Assembly (NCBI RefSeq): GCF_030272705.1
Contig: NZ_JARFYM010000036.1
Location: 1-63,596 of the forward strand
Length of the DNA stretch: 63,596 nt
Direction of reading: 5' to 3'
Origin: Rhizobium mayense
GTDB taxonomy: Bacteria > Pseudomonadota > Alphaproteobacteria > Rhizobiales > Rhizobiaceae
A program made the position numbers and the translations under genes. The notes beneath the pieces were generated by a model. The model saw only the letters and a program-made list of their open reading frames with translations. It had not been told where the DNA came from and made no database searches. Shown here one piece after another: positions 1 to 8,718 of this stretch. Numbering within the stretch: the first letter of the stretch is position 1; each line of letters begins with the position of its first letter.

Positions 1-14
1 ACTATTAACCATGG

Positions 15-29
15 AAGTAAGCTTTACTT
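15..29. repeat. Short perfect inverted repeat upstream of the first gene
   Basis: AAGTAA-GCT-TTACTT forms a 6-bp inverted repeat about 95 bp upstream of the first coding region. It could be an operator or a chance palindrome. The rest of positions 1-121 is AT-rich non-coding sequence with no clear ribosome-binding site for the gene that follows. Confidence 0.25.
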
Positions 30-121
30 ACATACCGTGGGGCTTTGGTGTAAACCACAACCAGAGAGTTATATAAATTCATTAGCCTGGTAAATTTTAC
101 AACTTAAATGAACAAAACGCT

Positions 122-1306
122 ATGAGATTGCGTTCATTGACGGATTTAGAGATGACCCCGCTTCATACAGATGATTTTGTTGATCGACGCTGCTCCGTCA
201 TCAGCGACATAAATCAGATGACCGAGTTGGAAAGCGAGTGGAACGAGCTGTGGCTCAAAGCCAAGGGCTCCTTTTATCAAAGCTATTCGGTCTCATACCA
301 TAGCTGGAACGAAATCTCCCGCCCAGCCGGACGTTCGCTCTTCTGCATCGTCATTCGCGAAAATGGCAAGCTGGTTCTTGTCTTTCCTTTGGTAAGATAT
401 CGCAACGGTCCGTGCTCGATGGTTCGCCCTCTCGGGCCAGATGCCGCGCAAACCACGGATGTGCTGGTCGATCCCCAGTCGGATTACCGACGCAATATCA
501 GCTTGGCGTGGCAAACGATCGAACATTCGTCCAAAGTCGACATCATCCGCATGCCATTCGTCAAGGTCGGATCATTTCTTGATCAATTGATCAACAACAG
601 GCGAAACCTTGGCTGCGAGGGCGACATCGCGCCCTTTGCCGATTTGCAGGATCAGACGAGCTGGGATGCATATGCCAAAATAATTGGCGCGAACTCCCGC
701 CAGCAGCTTAACCGGAAGCGCAAAAGGCTTTCCGAACTCGGCAAGTTCGAGTTTGTCGAAGTCGATCCGGTTGCCGATCCAACCTATGCAATCGAACTTA
801 TGGAGTGGATGTTCGCGCAGAAGAAAATATGGTCCGAGCGTGTCGGCAAACACGGCCCCTGGATAACCTCAAAAGACTATCGAAGCTTCATGTACAACTG
901 GATCACGGATCCCGACAATATCCAGGGAATGCGTATCTATGCCATCCTGATCGACAAAGCGCCGATCGCCATGAAACTGGCAGCTTACGGCCTATCCCAT
1001 ATGGATCTGATTATTGCCGCGTTCCATTCGGATCCACAATACGCGAAATATTCGCCGGGGTTCGTGCTCGACGAATTCTGGATGAAGATCGTATTTGAAA
1101 AGCGTCTGAACGTTGATTTTGGCGCAGGCAATGAGCCCTACAAATTGTTTTGGTCGAGAAACGTCAAAAACGATCTCGCAAGCTATCATATCCCGCAAAC
1201 CTTGATCGGAAACACAGCCACCCGATTGTGGCGCCTGAAGCGCGGGACGATGGCTCATCTGGCCGAGCGTCGGAAGCGACAGACTGAGCTGCCAAAGGCG
1301 GCTTAA
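122..1306 (+). CDS. CelD/BcsL-type GNAT acetyltransferase
   Basis: A 394-residue cytoplasmic protein of the CelD/BcsL (Acetyltransf_6, FemAB-like) group. Members transfer acyl groups and often act in polysaccharide or cell-surface modification. The N-terminal third carries the family-type pattern 'ELESEWNELW' followed by beta-rich segments. The second GNAT-like half starts near residue 185 with a basic helix (RQQLNRKRKRL) and includes 'APIAMKLAAYGLSHMDLIIA' and 'YSPGFVLDEF', which resemble the acyl-CoA-binding core. No signal peptide or membrane segment is visible. The start is uncertain: ATG at 122 has no obvious ribosome-binding site, and ATG at 152 is an alternative. The gene stands alone, with about 150 bp before the next gene. 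The acceptor substrate cannot be told from sequence. Confidence 0.8.
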   Translation: MRLRSLTDLEMTPLHTDDFVDRRCSVISDINQMTELESEWNELWLKAKGSFYQSYSVSYHSWNEISRPAGRSLFCIVIRENGKLVLVFPLVRYRNGPCSMVRPLGPDAAQTTDVLVDPQSDYRRNISLAWQTIEHSSKVDIIRMPFVKVGSFLDQLINNRRNLGCEGDIAPFADLQDQTSWDAYAKIIGANSRQQLNRKRKRLSELGKFEFVEVDPVADPTYAIELMEWMFAQKKIWSERVGKHGPWITSKDYRSFMYNWITDPDNIQGMRIYAILIDKAPIAMKLAAYGLSHMDLIIAAFHSDPQYAKYSPGFVLDEFWMKIVFEKRLNVDFGAGNEPYKLFWSRNVKNDLASYHIPQTLIGNTATRLWRLKRGTMAHLAERRKRQTELPKAA

Positions 1307-1457
1307 CCGACCTATCGGGGCGGGTACGTCTTCTCCCGCCCTTCCAGCACCTAACCCAACAGCTGTACTGAATTCGGCTTCCTACCTACGCGGGTGAAAT
1401 AGACGCCGCGTAACCCAAAATACTCGCAATATCCGGCACTTGCTGTATAGTTGGTCC

Positions 1458-2126
1458 ATGAGGCTCCTGATCGTCGAAGACAACCGCGAACTGGCGTCCT
1501 GGCTCGGCAAAGCGCTGCGTCAGGCGCAATATGCGGTCGACATTGCCTATGACGGCGAGGACGCCGAACATATGTTGAAAGTGGCGGTTTACGCCGTCGT
1601 CATCCTTGATTTGTCACTGCCGAAAATGGATGGGCTGACGCTGCTGAAGCGGCTGCGCCAGGGCGGCAGCAAGGTGCCGGTCATCATCCTGACGGCCAAT
1701 GCCAGCCTCGACGGACGGGTTGCCGGGCTCGACAGCGGTGCCGACGACTATCTCGCCAAACCCTTCGAAATCGCCGAGCTGGAAGCCCGCATCCGCGCCC
1801 TTGTCCGCCGCGGCCATGACCGCGCCGCGCCCGAAATTGCCGTCGGCAACCTGCTGTTCGACGGCGGAACGCGGCAGTTCTTTCTGGACGGCGAGACCCT
1901 GGCGCTCACGCCGCGCGAACATGCCGTGCTCGAACATCTCGTCATGAAAGTCGGCACGACGGTGACCAAAGCCGCGCTCTCTGAAAGCGTCTTCGGCTTC
2001 GACGATCTCGCCGACACCAGCGCCATCGAAATCTACGTGCATCGCGTCCGCAAGAAACTCGAAGGCAGCGCCGTGCAGATCGCCACGCTGCGCGGCCTCG
2101 GCTATCTCCTTCGCCATGCGCAATAA
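1458..2126 (+). CDS. OmpR-family response regulator (TctD-like)
   Basis: A 222-residue two-component response regulator. The receiver domain (residues 1-115) has the acidic pocket (EDN near residue 8), the phosphoacceptor Asp51 in 'ILDLSLPKMDG' and the conserved Lys101 in 'DDYLAKPFE'. The C-terminal OmpR/PhoB winged helix (about 125-220) ends with 'IYVHRVRKKLE' and 'TLRGLGYLL'. I chose ATG 1458 because the protein then begins with the canonical 'MRLLIVEDN'; an in-frame TTG lies 18 bp upstream. The stop overlaps the next gene by 11 bp, so the kinase is translationally coupled. The partner kinase has a TctE-type sensor, so a role in carboxylate uptake is plausible. No tricarboxylate transporter lies nearby, so the target is unknown. 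Confidence 0.93.
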   Translation: MRLLIVEDNRELASWLGKALRQAQYAVDIAYDGEDAEHMLKVAVYAVVILDLSLPKMDGLTLLKRLRQGGSKVPVIILTANASLDGRVAGLDSGADDYLAKPFEIAELEARIRALVRRGHDRAAPEIAVGNLLFDGGTRQFFLDGETLALTPREHAVLEHLVMKVGTTVTKAALSESVFGFDDLADTSAIEIYVHRVRKKLEGSAVQIATLRGLGYLLRHAQ

Positions 2127-3531
2127 CGAAGTCCGCCCAATCAAAGGACGCCTGAGGCGCGCCATCGCGGGGCTGACGGCCAGCCTGCGGGCGCAACTGT
2201 TTGCCTGGGTGGTGCTGACGCTGATCGGGGCGATCTGCATCAATCTCTATCTGAGTTTCCAGTCGGCGAATGCCACCTCGAATCTCGTTACCGACCACAC
2301 ACTGCTTGCCTCAGCCCGTGTCATTGCCGAGGCCGTCCATGTCGACGCCAATGGCACCGTCCAGGTCGACATTCCCCCCGCCGCACTGGAGATGTTTGAT
2401 ACCGGCTATGGCGACCGCGTCTTCTATCAGGTGGTGACCGCCTGGGGGAACCTCGTCGCTGGCTATCCCGATCTGCCGCAGCCGAAGAAACAGCAGACCG
2501 GCGAGGACACTGCATTTCGCACCGATCGGGTGCGCGCGATGATGCTGAACCATCCGATCGTCGGCCTTAGCGAAGACAGCACGATATCCGTCACCGTCGC
2601 CGTCACTCACAACAGCCAATACGCCATGCGCAGCAGGCTGTGGCTGTCGGATTTCACCAAGCAGCTCGTGCTCGTACTGCTCGCCGGTCTCGTGACCATT
2701 ATCGGCCTGCAGCGCGGTCTGACCCCGGTGCTGCGGCTGCGTGACGCCGTGCGCGAACGCGGCCGCCAGCGGCTGGATCCGTTGGAACCGGATATGGTGC
2801 AGACCGAACTGCGCCCTCTGGTTCACGCCCTTAATGACCATATGGAGCGGGTGCAGAACCAGATGGCGGCGCAGCGCCGCTTCGTCTCCAACGCCGCCCA
2901 TCAACTGCGCACGCCGCTCGCACTCATCGCGACGCAGGCGAGCGTGGCGGCGCGCGAGGACGACAATGCCAGACGCGACGAGGCGTTACTGGCGCTACGC
3001 TCCAGCACGAGGCAGGTGACACGGCTGGCGAGCCAGCTTCTCACCCTGTCGCGGGCCGAACCCGGCAGCCGCCGCCCGCGCAGCGACACGGTCGACCTCG
3101 TCATCACTGTCCGGCAAGTCCTGGAAAACCTGGCTGAGGAAGCCTTGAGACGCAACATCGACCTGGGGCTGGAGGCCGAAGACACGCTGGTCAATGTTGA
3201 AGGCGACGGCACCATGCTGCGCGAGATGCTGGTCAATCTCGTCGACAATGCCCTGCGTTATACCCCTGCGAATGGGCGGGTCACGGTCGGCGTCCGGCAC
3301 GACGGCGGCGACGCTGTGCTGTGGGTGGAGGACAGCGGTCCGGGCATTCCCGAAGCCGAGCGCGGCCAGGTCTTCGAGCGCTTCTATCGCATCATCGGTA
3401 CCGAGCCGGAAGGCAGCGGCCTCGGGCTCGCCATCGTCCGCGAAGTCGTCGACGGCGCCGGCGGCACTGTCACGCTCGGCGATGCGGCTGGCGGCGGACT
3501 GCTGGTGACCGTGAGGCTGCCGGCGGTTTGA
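2116..3531 (+). CDS. Sensor histidine kinase (TctE/2CSK_N type)
   Basis: A 471-residue inner-membrane sensor kinase. It has a first membrane helix at about 27-47 and a periplasmic sensor (about 48-178) with the 2CSK_N-type pattern 'LLASARVIAEAV ... VDIPPAALEMFDTGYGDRVF'. A second helix lies at about 182-200, followed by a HAMP-like linker. The H-box is 'FVSNAAHQLRTPLALI' with phospho-His262. The ATPase domain has an N-box (LVDNALRYTP), G1 (VEDSGPGIPEAE) and G2 (GSGLGLAIV). It overlaps the response-regulator gene by 11 bp and is its cognate kinase. TctE-type sensors generally respond to tricarboxylates; the ligand here is inferred only from that resemblance. Confidence 0.93.
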   Translation: MRNNEVRPIKGRLRRAIAGLTASLRAQLFAWVVLTLIGAICINLYLSFQSANATSNLVTDHTLLASARVIAEAVHVDANGTVQVDIPPAALEMFDTGYGDRVFYQVVTAWGNLVAGYPDLPQPKKQQTGEDTAFRTDRVRAMMLNHPIVGLSEDSTISVTVAVTHNSQYAMRSRLWLSDFTKQLVLVLLAGLVTIIGLQRGLTPVLRLRDAVRERGRQRLDPLEPDMVQTELRPLVHALNDHMERVQNQMAAQRRFVSNAAHQLRTPLALIATQASVAAREDDNARRDEALLALRSSTRQVTRLASQLLTLSRAEPGSRRPRSDTVDLVITVRQVLENLAEEALRRNIDLGLEAEDTLVNVEGDGTMLREMLVNLVDNALRYTPANGRVTVGVRHDGGDAVLWVEDSGPGIPEAERGQVFERFYRIIGTEPEGSGLGLAIVREVVDGAGGTVTLGDAAGGGLLVTVRLPAV

Positions 3532-3559
3532 CGGTTCCAAACCACCGGCGGCCTTATCG

Positions 3560-4273
3560 CTATCTTGCCGCCCGAAGCTGGACTTCGCCGTTATTCAGGA
3601 AAAATGTCTTGTCGAACAGCGCCAGATCCAGCGGATTCGGCAAACGGACATCTTCCAGACTGGGATAGGCTTTCACCGATGGATCGTAGGACCGATCGAT
3701 CTGCGAGATGAAGATCATGGTCATACCTCTTTCCCGCGCGAAGGACCTCAATGCCTGGACCTGCACCATCAATTCGGGCTTCTGCCGATCCTGGTCGAGG
3801 ATTTGCAGATAGTCGATGACCACCAGCGTTCCCTTGGGCGCAGACGCCAGCCTCTCCATGATATAGTCGGCACTGATCGCGTCGGAGCTGTCGAATTCGA
3901 ATAGCTCTTTGAAATGCTCGAACTCGACGCCGATCGCCCGAAAGCGGCCCGAAACGTCCCTCTCGGTATATTCCAGCGAAAAGAAGACGCCCCGATTGCC
4001 TGATTTCATCGCCTCGACGGCCAGCCTAAGACTCATCAAGGTTTTGCCTTGCAGCGGGCGGGCGCCAATGAGCACCAGATCGCCGGGTTGCAATTGTGCG
4101 AACATGTCACCGGCTGATGTCGTCGAATCCGAGCGGGCCATCAGCAGACTCCACCCGCGGAAACCTTCCTCGGTGGCAATTCGGTCGAGCGCCTCATGTA
4201 GCGGGATATTTTCCCCGCGCGACATGAGCCTGGCTTTACGCTTCAAACGATAAACTGGGCTGGAAAGCCTCAT
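3560..4273 (-). CDS. Stand-alone DnaB-C-like RecA-fold ATPase
   Basis: A 237-residue protein resembling only the C-terminal ATPase half of replicative helicase DnaB. It shows a Walker A-like 'GARPLQGKT' (about 70-78; DnaB has ARPxMGKT), a DnaB-type 'FSLEYTERDV' (about 98-107), a Walker B 'LVVIDYLQIL' (about 150-159) and 'MIFISQIDR' near the end. The DnaB N-terminal helicase-loader domain is absent. The start at 4273 is set by an AGGAGG at 4281-4286; an upstream in-frame ATG at 4306 lacks such a site. It converges on the sensor kinase with about 28 bp between stops. Rhizobial genomes carry such proteins annotated as DNA helicase. Helicase activity is not shown, and an ATPase with another DNA-related role is equally possible. 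Confidence 0.8.
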   Translation of the reverse strand: MRLSSPVYRLKRKARLMSRGENIPLHEALDRIATEEGFRGWSLLMARSDSTTSAGDMFAQLQPGDLVLIGARPLQGKTLMSLRLAVEAMKSGNRGVFFSLEYTERDVSGRFRAIGVEFEHFKELFEFDSSDAISADYIMERLASAPKGTLVVIDYLQILDQDRQKPELMVQVQALRSFARERGMTMIFISQIDRSYDPSVKAYPSLEDVRLPNPLDLALFDKTFFLNNGEVQLRAAR

Positions 4274-4490
4274 ATAAAAACCTCCTATTGCGAGCAACGA
4301 CCGCAACCCCTCCTTATGCTGGCGCTCGAACAGTCGGTTCGATGATGATCAGCCCCGCATGAATGATACTTTCCCAGATGGAGGGGGGAGGCATGGGCTT
4401 TGCCTGAATCGGACAATAGCCTGATTCTCGTCTGGAGAAAATTGCCCCCGCGCATCTCCGCATAGCCGTGGCCAGCGCCAGCCCGAGCGC

Positions 4491-4549
4491 AAAAAAGAGG
4501 CCGGGTGGAGGTGCCCGGCCTTTGGAGTTGCCGGGTGGGGGGACCCGGC
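4491..4549 (-). terminator. Tandem-hairpin terminator of the ABC importer operon
   Basis: Read on the minus strand just after the permease stop, there are two consecutive GC-rich hairpins. One is GCCGGGT/ACCCGGC at 4549-4530. The second is GGCCGGGC...ACCCGGCC at 4520-4499, followed by TCTTTTTT (about 4498-4491). The second is a good Rho-independent terminator. The remaining 4307-4490 holds nothing I recognise. Confidence 0.8.
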
Positions 4550-4572
4550 CTTGGGAGCTATGTCTTGGCGGC

Positions 4573-5454
4573 TTATTGCACATCCATATGCTGCTGCGGA
4601 CGCCATCTGGTGATGCGGTTTTCGACGAGCGTCATCACGTATTCGGCGCCGAGCGTCACCACCATCACAAGGATGATCGCGGCATAGAGGCCGGCTGCGT
4701 CATAGGTGCCCTTGGCGATCGAGATCAGATAGCCGATGCCGGCGAGCGAACCGACGAATTCGCCGACGATGGCGCCGATAATAGCGAACGAGAAGGAGAT
4801 GTGCAGGCTTGCAAAAATCCAGCTCATCGCCGACGGCAGGATCACATTACGGGTCACCTGCCAGTTCGAAGCGCCGAGAATGCGGGCATTGGCGATCATG
4901 TTGCGGTCGGCTTCACGCACGCCCTGGAAGGCGTTGGCGAAAACGACGAAGAACACCATGATGAAGGCGAGCGCTACCTTGGAGGCAAGGCCGAGGCCCA
5001 TGATCATGACGAAGATCGGCGCCAGCACGACGCGCGGGATCGAGTTGATCGCCTTGATGTAGATCGACAGGATATCGGACGCCAGCTTGTTGCGGCCGAG
5101 AGCGACACCGACGAGCACGCCGGTGACCGAGCCGATGACGAAGCCGATCAGCGCTTCTTCCATGGTGACGCCGAGATGGTACCAGAGTGAGCCGCTATCG
5201 GTGCCTTCGGTGATCCAGTCCCACAGGCGCAACCCGATTGCATAGGGGCTGGAATAGAAGAACGGATCGATCCAGTGCAGGTCCGAGGAAAGCTGCCACA
5301 GGCCAAGAATCGCCACGAGGACCGCGACCTGCCAGAAAAGGACCACGTATTTGCGGCGCTTGATAGCCTTCAGCGCTGCGGCTTCGATTTCCGCGTCGGA
5401 GGTGCCGGCGCGGAAGATCGGGGCATTGCCTGCCTCAAGGGCTGTGTTTGCCAT
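4573..5454 (-). CDS. ABC transporter permease, SsuC/TauC (NitT/TauT) type
   Basis: A 293-residue inner-membrane permease of the BPD-transp-1 superfamily. It has six predicted helices and the EAA-type loop region 'FQGVREADRNMIANARILGASNWQVTRNV' (the EAA motif normally contacts the ATPase). This makes it the membrane channel of a NitT/TauT-type importer. The start at ATG 5454 follows AGGGAGGA; the upstream in-frame extension overlaps the ATPase gene and has no such site. It is the last gene of the minus-strand operon binding protein-ATPase-permease, 13 bp after the ATPase stop, and is followed by a tandem-hairpin terminator. The substrate is set by the binding proteins and is unknown. Confidence 0.92.
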   Translation of the reverse strand: MANTALEAGNAPIFRAGTSDAEIEAAALKAIKRRKYVVLFWQVAVLVAILGLWQLSSDLHWIDPFFYSSPYAIGLRLWDWITEGTDSGSLWYHLGVTMEEALIGFVIGSVTGVLVGVALGRNKLASDILSIYIKAINSIPRVVLAPIFVMIMGLGLASKVALAFIMVFFVVFANAFQGVREADRNMIANARILGASNWQVTRNVILPSAMSWIFASLHISFSFAIIGAIVGEFVGSLAGIGYLISIAKGTYDAAGLYAAIILVMVVTLGAEYVMTLVENRITRWRPQQHMDVQ

Positions 5455-5467
5455 GGTCAATCCTCCC

Positions 5468-6286
5468 TTATGCCGCTTCGGCGGCGCGGCGATAGCTGGT
5501 CTCGACCTCTTCGCGAAGGTCGTCCCAGATCGTCTTGCAATAATCGATGAAGTTCTGCTCGTAGCGGATCTCCGAGACGACACGCGGGCGCGGCAGGTCG
5601 ATCGTGTAGACAGACTTCACCGTCGCCGGGCCGGCCGTCAGCACATAGACTTTATCGGCGAGCGCCACCGCCTCCTCGAGGTCGTGCGTCACGAAGACGA
5701 CGGAGGCCTGCCGTTCGGCCCAGAGCTTCAGCAGCTCTTCATGCATCACCGTGCGGGTCTGGACGTCGAGCGCCGAGAACGGTTCATCCATCAGCAGGAT
5801 TTCCGGCTCGTTGATGAAGGTCTGCGCCAGCGAGACGCGCTTGCGCATGCCGCCGGAGAGCTGATGCGGATAGTGATGCAGGAATTTCGTGAGGCCGACA
5901 CGGGCGAGCCAGTCCTTGGCCGTCTTTTCGGCTTCCGCCGCCGATTTGCCGCGAAACAGCGGGCCGGACATGACGTTGTCGATGACGTTCTTCCAGGGAA
6001 AAAGCGCATCCGTTTGAAAGACGAAGCCGACGCGCGGATCGATGCCGGTGACAGGCCCGCCCATCAGGCGGACTTCGCCGGCGCTCGGCTTGGCAAGGCC
6101 GGTGACAAGATTGAGCGTCGTCGACTTGCCGCAGCCGGTCGGGCCGACGACGGCGACGAATTCGCCGCGCTCGACGGCCATGTTGAAATCGCGCAGCGCC
6201 GTCAGCGATTTGCCGGTCGGGGATACGAAGCGGCGGCTGACATTGATGAGTTCGATCGCCGGTATCCGGCGTTCATCCTGTTGCAT
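5468..6286 (-). CDS. ABC transporter ATP-binding protein, SsuB/TauB type
   Basis: A 272-residue ATPase powering the NitT/TauT-type importer. Its motifs are Walker A 'GPTGCGKST', Q-loop 'VFQTD', signature 'LSGGMRKRV' (typical of this subfamily), Walker B 'EILLMDEPFSALD' and the switch His in 'VFVTHDLEEA'. The start at ATG 6286 has GGAGGAT just upstream; the 13-residue in-frame extension has none. It lies about 90 bp downstream of the first binding-protein gene. A strong hairpin without a U-run separates them, which would favour higher binding-protein than ATPase output. Confidence 0.93.
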   Translation of the reverse strand: MQQDERRIPAIELINVSRRFVSPTGKSLTALRDFNMAVERGEFVAVVGPTGCGKSTTLNLVTGLAKPSAGEVRLMGGPVTGIDPRVGFVFQTDALFPWKNVIDNVMSGPLFRGKSAAEAEKTAKDWLARVGLTKFLHHYPHQLSGGMRKRVSLAQTFINEPEILLMDEPFSALDVQTRTVMHEELLKLWAERQASVVFVTHDLEEAVALADKVYVLTAGPATVKSVYTIDLPRPRVVSEIRYEQNFIDYCKTIWDDLREEVETSYRRAAEAA

Positions 6287-6338
6287 GGTGCTGATCCTCC
6301 CGCGTGCCTTTGGGCGTGCACGCAAAGCCCGGTGAACT

Positions 6339-6366
6339 GCCGCTTCCGGAACCGGCCGGAAGCGGC
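6339..6366 (-). promoter_or_regulatory. Intercistronic hairpin after binding-protein copy 1
   Basis: GCCGCTTCCGG-loop-CCGGAAGCGGC is a perfect GC-rich inverted repeat directly after the stop codon of the first binding-protein gene. There is no T-run, so it is more likely a 3'-end stabiliser or partial terminator than a full terminator. A related hairpin follows copy 2 at 7609-7636. Confidence 0.6.
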
Positions 6367-6377
6367 GTTATGGCTGC

Positions 6378-7391
6378 TTACTTGACGTTCTTGACGAATT
6401 CCGTCGTGTAGGTCTTCGACAGGTCGATCGACTTGCCCTTGACGTTCTTGGAGAACTGGGAAAGCACTGCGAGAACCGTCTTCGGACCATCTTCCGGCAT
6501 CACGCCGTCGGCCGTGAACATTTCCTTGCCGGCATCCAGAGCCTTGATGTAGCCGTCCTTGTCGCCGACGTAGAAATCCTTCGGCATCTTGTCGGCGATT
6601 TCGGCACCCGAATGGGTGTTGATGAAGCGCAGCGTCTTGACGAAGGCGTTGGCAAGCTTCTGCACGTCTTCCTTGTGAGCATCGACCCAGGCGGCGTCCA
6701 TGTAGAGCGAAGCTGCCGGATAGGTGCCGCCGAGCGCGGCCTCGGTGCCCTTCAAGGTTCTGAGATCGACGAGAACCGAAGCTTCGCCAGTCTTCAGCAT
6801 GCGCGAGATGGTCGGCTCGGTGGTCATGCCGGCCTGAATGGCGTCCTGCTGCATGGCGGCGATGAAGGTCTGGCCGGCACCAACCGGAACTGGGGTGACG
6901 TCAGCCGGCGAAAGGCCGGCCTTCGACGCCATATAGAGCGTCAGGAAGTTGGTGGAAGAACCAAGGCCGGTAACGCCGACGCTCTTGCCCTTCAAATCGG
7001 CGAAGGACTTGATTTCCGGATGCTTAGTCGACACCAGCTCGACTTCGCCCGGCGCCTGGCTGAATTGCACGACGGATTCGATGAACTTGCCCTTGGCCTG
7101 CAGGTCGACGCAGTGATCGTAGAAGCCGACAACGCCTTGGACAGCACCAGCAAGCAACTGGTTCTCGGCGTCCACGCCGGCGGATTCGTTCAGAAGCTCG
7201 ACATCGAGACCTTCATCCTTGAAGTAACCGAGGGATTCCGCGAGTTTGGCCGGCAGATAGATCTGCTTTTCGTAGCCACCCACCATGATGGAGATCTTGT
7301 CGGCGGCATGTGCAGCCGTAGCGCCGAGGGAAGCGGCGGTCATGACGAGAGAAAGGGCTACGGTATGAAAAAGGGTGCGCGATGAACGCAT
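6378..7391 (-). CDS. NMT1/THI5-like ABC substrate-binding protein, copy 1
   Basis: A 337-residue periplasmic binding protein with a Sec signal peptide (residues 1 to about 29, ending 'AAHA'). It belongs to the NMT1/SsuA-like family that delivers nitrate, taurine, sulfonates, pyrimidine precursors or similar ligands to NitT/TauT importers. Family-type segments include 'AESLGYFKDEGLDVELL', 'LKGKSVGVTGLGSSTNFL' and 'AMQQDAIQAGMTTEP'. It lies directly before its ATPase and permease genes. A second gene of identical length lies just upstream and differs at about 49 of 337 positions by my count, so the two are recent tandem paralogues. The most diverged block is about residues 152-170 (LYMASKAGLSPADVTP against QYLAVKNGLKLGDFTS). 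The ligand is unknown. Confidence 0.93.
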   Translation of the reverse strand: MRSSRTLFHTVALSLVMTAASLGATAAHAADKISIMVGGYEKQIYLPAKLAESLGYFKDEGLDVELLNESAGVDAENQLLAGAVQGVVGFYDHCVDLQAKGKFIESVVQFSQAPGEVELVSTKHPEIKSFADLKGKSVGVTGLGSSTNFLTLYMASKAGLSPADVTPVPVGAGQTFIAAMQQDAIQAGMTTEPTISRMLKTGEASVLVDLRTLKGTEAALGGTYPAASLYMDAAWVDAHKEDVQKLANAFVKTLRFINTHSGAEIADKMPKDFYVGDKDGYIKALDAGKEMFTADGVMPEDGPKTVLAVLSQFSKNVKGKSIDLSKTYTTEFVKNVK

Positions 7392-7453
7392 AAATGTCTC
7401 CTCCTATTAGTCCTATTAGGGTGCCGGCGTCGTATTACAGTTGCGCAGCAAAC

Positions 7454-7483
7454 GCTTCCTCCAAGAAGCTAGGCGAACCTAGC
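7454..7483 (-). promoter_or_regulatory. Conserved double-hairpin leader, copy 1
   Basis: In the 5' leader of binding-protein copy 1, the minus strand reads GCTAGG-TTCG-CCTAGC (7483-7468), a perfect 6-bp stem with a UUCG loop. The 3' side of that stem is shared with a second possible stem, GCTTC-TTGGAG-GAAGC (7469-7454). The two stems are therefore mutually exclusive, and the second encloses a GGAGG. The same pair occurs in the leader of copy 2. This suggests an RNA regulatory element, but I do not recognise it as a named riboswitch class. Confidence 0.5.
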
Positions 7484-7608
7484 GCGCGCAACCTTTCAGT
7501 CACCTTTCATTGGAAAATCTCACTGGTGATATCGCGATTTTATTTCACGCCGGCAACGGCAAAATCGCGTCGACCCCGCTGGGCCGAGACGGAAAATCCG
7601 AGACAAAT

Positions 7609-7636
7609 GCCGCCTCCGGCATTTGCCGGAAGCGGC
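7609..7636 (-). promoter_or_regulatory. Hairpin after binding-protein copy 2
   Basis: GCCGCTTCCGGCA-loop-TGCCGGAGGCGGC is a long stem just after the stop of copy 2, the counterpart of the hairpin after copy 1. No U-run follows, so transcription may continue into copy 1. It marks the 3' end of the duplicated unit. Confidence 0.6.
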
Positions 7637-7648
7637 ACGATGAGTAGC

Positions 7649-8662
7649 CTACTTGGCGTTCTTGACGAACGCCGTCGTATAGGTCTTCGACAGGTCGATT
7701 GTCTTGCCCTGGACGTTCTTGGAGAACTCGGAGAGTACGGCGAGCACGGTCTTCGGCCCATCTTCCGGCATCACACCATCAGCCGTAAACATCGCCTTGC
7801 CGTTTTCGAGCGCCTTCACGTAACCCTCCTTGTCGCCGACATAAAAGTCTTTCGGCATCTTGTCGGCGATTTCCGCGGCGGAATGGGTATTGATGAAGTG
7901 TAGCGTCTTGACGAAGGCATTCGCGAGCTTTTGCGTCTCCTCCTTATGGTCATCGACCCAGGAGGTCTGCATATAGAGCGACGCTGCCGGATAGGTGCCG
8001 CCGAGAACGGCCTTGGTGCCGTCCATGCTGCGCATATCGATGAGGACCTTGGCTTCTCCCGTCTTCAACAGACGCGAAATTGTGGGCTCCGTGGTCATGC
8101 CGGCTTGAATGGCGTCCTGCTGCATGGCGGCAATGAAGGTCTGACCGGCTCCGACCGGGACGGAGGTGAAGTCACCAAGCTTCAAGCCGTTTTTGACCGC
8201 CAGATATTGCGTCAAGAAATTGGTGGATGAGCCAAGCCCAGTGACGCCGAGGCTTTTACCCTTGAAATCGGCAGGCGACTTGATCTCAGGATGTTTGCTG
8301 GACACCAGTTCCACCTCACCGGGCGCCTGGCTGAACTGTACGACGGATTCGACGAATTTGCCCTTGCCCTGAAGGTCGATACAGTGGTCGTAAAAGCCGA
8401 CGACGCCTTGAACGGCGCCGGCCAGCATTTCGTTTTCCGCATCGACGCCGGCCGGCTCGTTGAGAAGTTCGACATCAAGACCTTCATCCTTGAAGTAGCC
8501 AAGGGATTCCGCGAGCTTGGCCGGCAAATAGATCTGCTTTTCATAGCCGCCCACCATGATGGAAATCTTCTCGGCGGCATGTGCCGCTGTGGCGCCGAGC
8601 GAGGCGGCGGTCATGACCAGAGATAGGGCTGCGGTATGAAAAAGCGCGCGCGATGAACGCAT
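7649..8662 (-). CDS. NMT1/THI5-like ABC substrate-binding protein, copy 2
   Basis: A 337-residue periplasmic binding protein with a Sec signal peptide, about 85% identical without gaps to the gene just downstream. The duplication includes the leader and the trailing hairpin, giving a repeat unit of about 1.27 kb. Substitutions cluster around residues 150-170 and 205-240. The core blocks 'VGAGQTFIAAMQQDAIQ' and 'FINTHS..EIADKMPKDF' are unchanged. It presumably feeds the same ATPase and permease with a different or broader ligand range. It has its own leader with the conserved hairpin pair and a strong AGGAGGA ribosome-binding site. Confidence 0.93.
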   Translation of the reverse strand: MRSSRALFHTAALSLVMTAASLGATAAHAAEKISIMVGGYEKQIYLPAKLAESLGYFKDEGLDVELLNEPAGVDAENEMLAGAVQGVVGFYDHCIDLQGKGKFVESVVQFSQAPGEVELVSSKHPEIKSPADFKGKSLGVTGLGSSTNFLTQYLAVKNGLKLGDFTSVPVGAGQTFIAAMQQDAIQAGMTTEPTISRLLKTGEAKVLIDMRSMDGTKAVLGGTYPAASLYMQTSWVDDHKEETQKLANAFVKTLHFINTHSAAEIADKMPKDFYVGDKEGYVKALENGKAMFTADGVMPEDGPKTVLAVLSEFSKNVQGKTIDLSKTYTTAFVKNAK

Positions 8663-8718
8663 TGGTGTCTCCTCCTGTTTGGATGCCGCGGCGGCGCTTG
8701 ATCACCGCGTCGGCATAG

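Noticed and set aside
4468..5190. Asp/His-rich plus-strand frame opposite the ABC permease
   Set aside because: Charge-rich composition is the usual antisense shadow of a membrane protein in GC-rich DNA.
7392..7560. TPP riboswitch upstream of the NMT1/THI5-like genes
   Set aside because: The family name suggests thiamine-precursor uptake, but the conserved TPP elements (CTGAGA, ACCTGA) are not present in the leaders.
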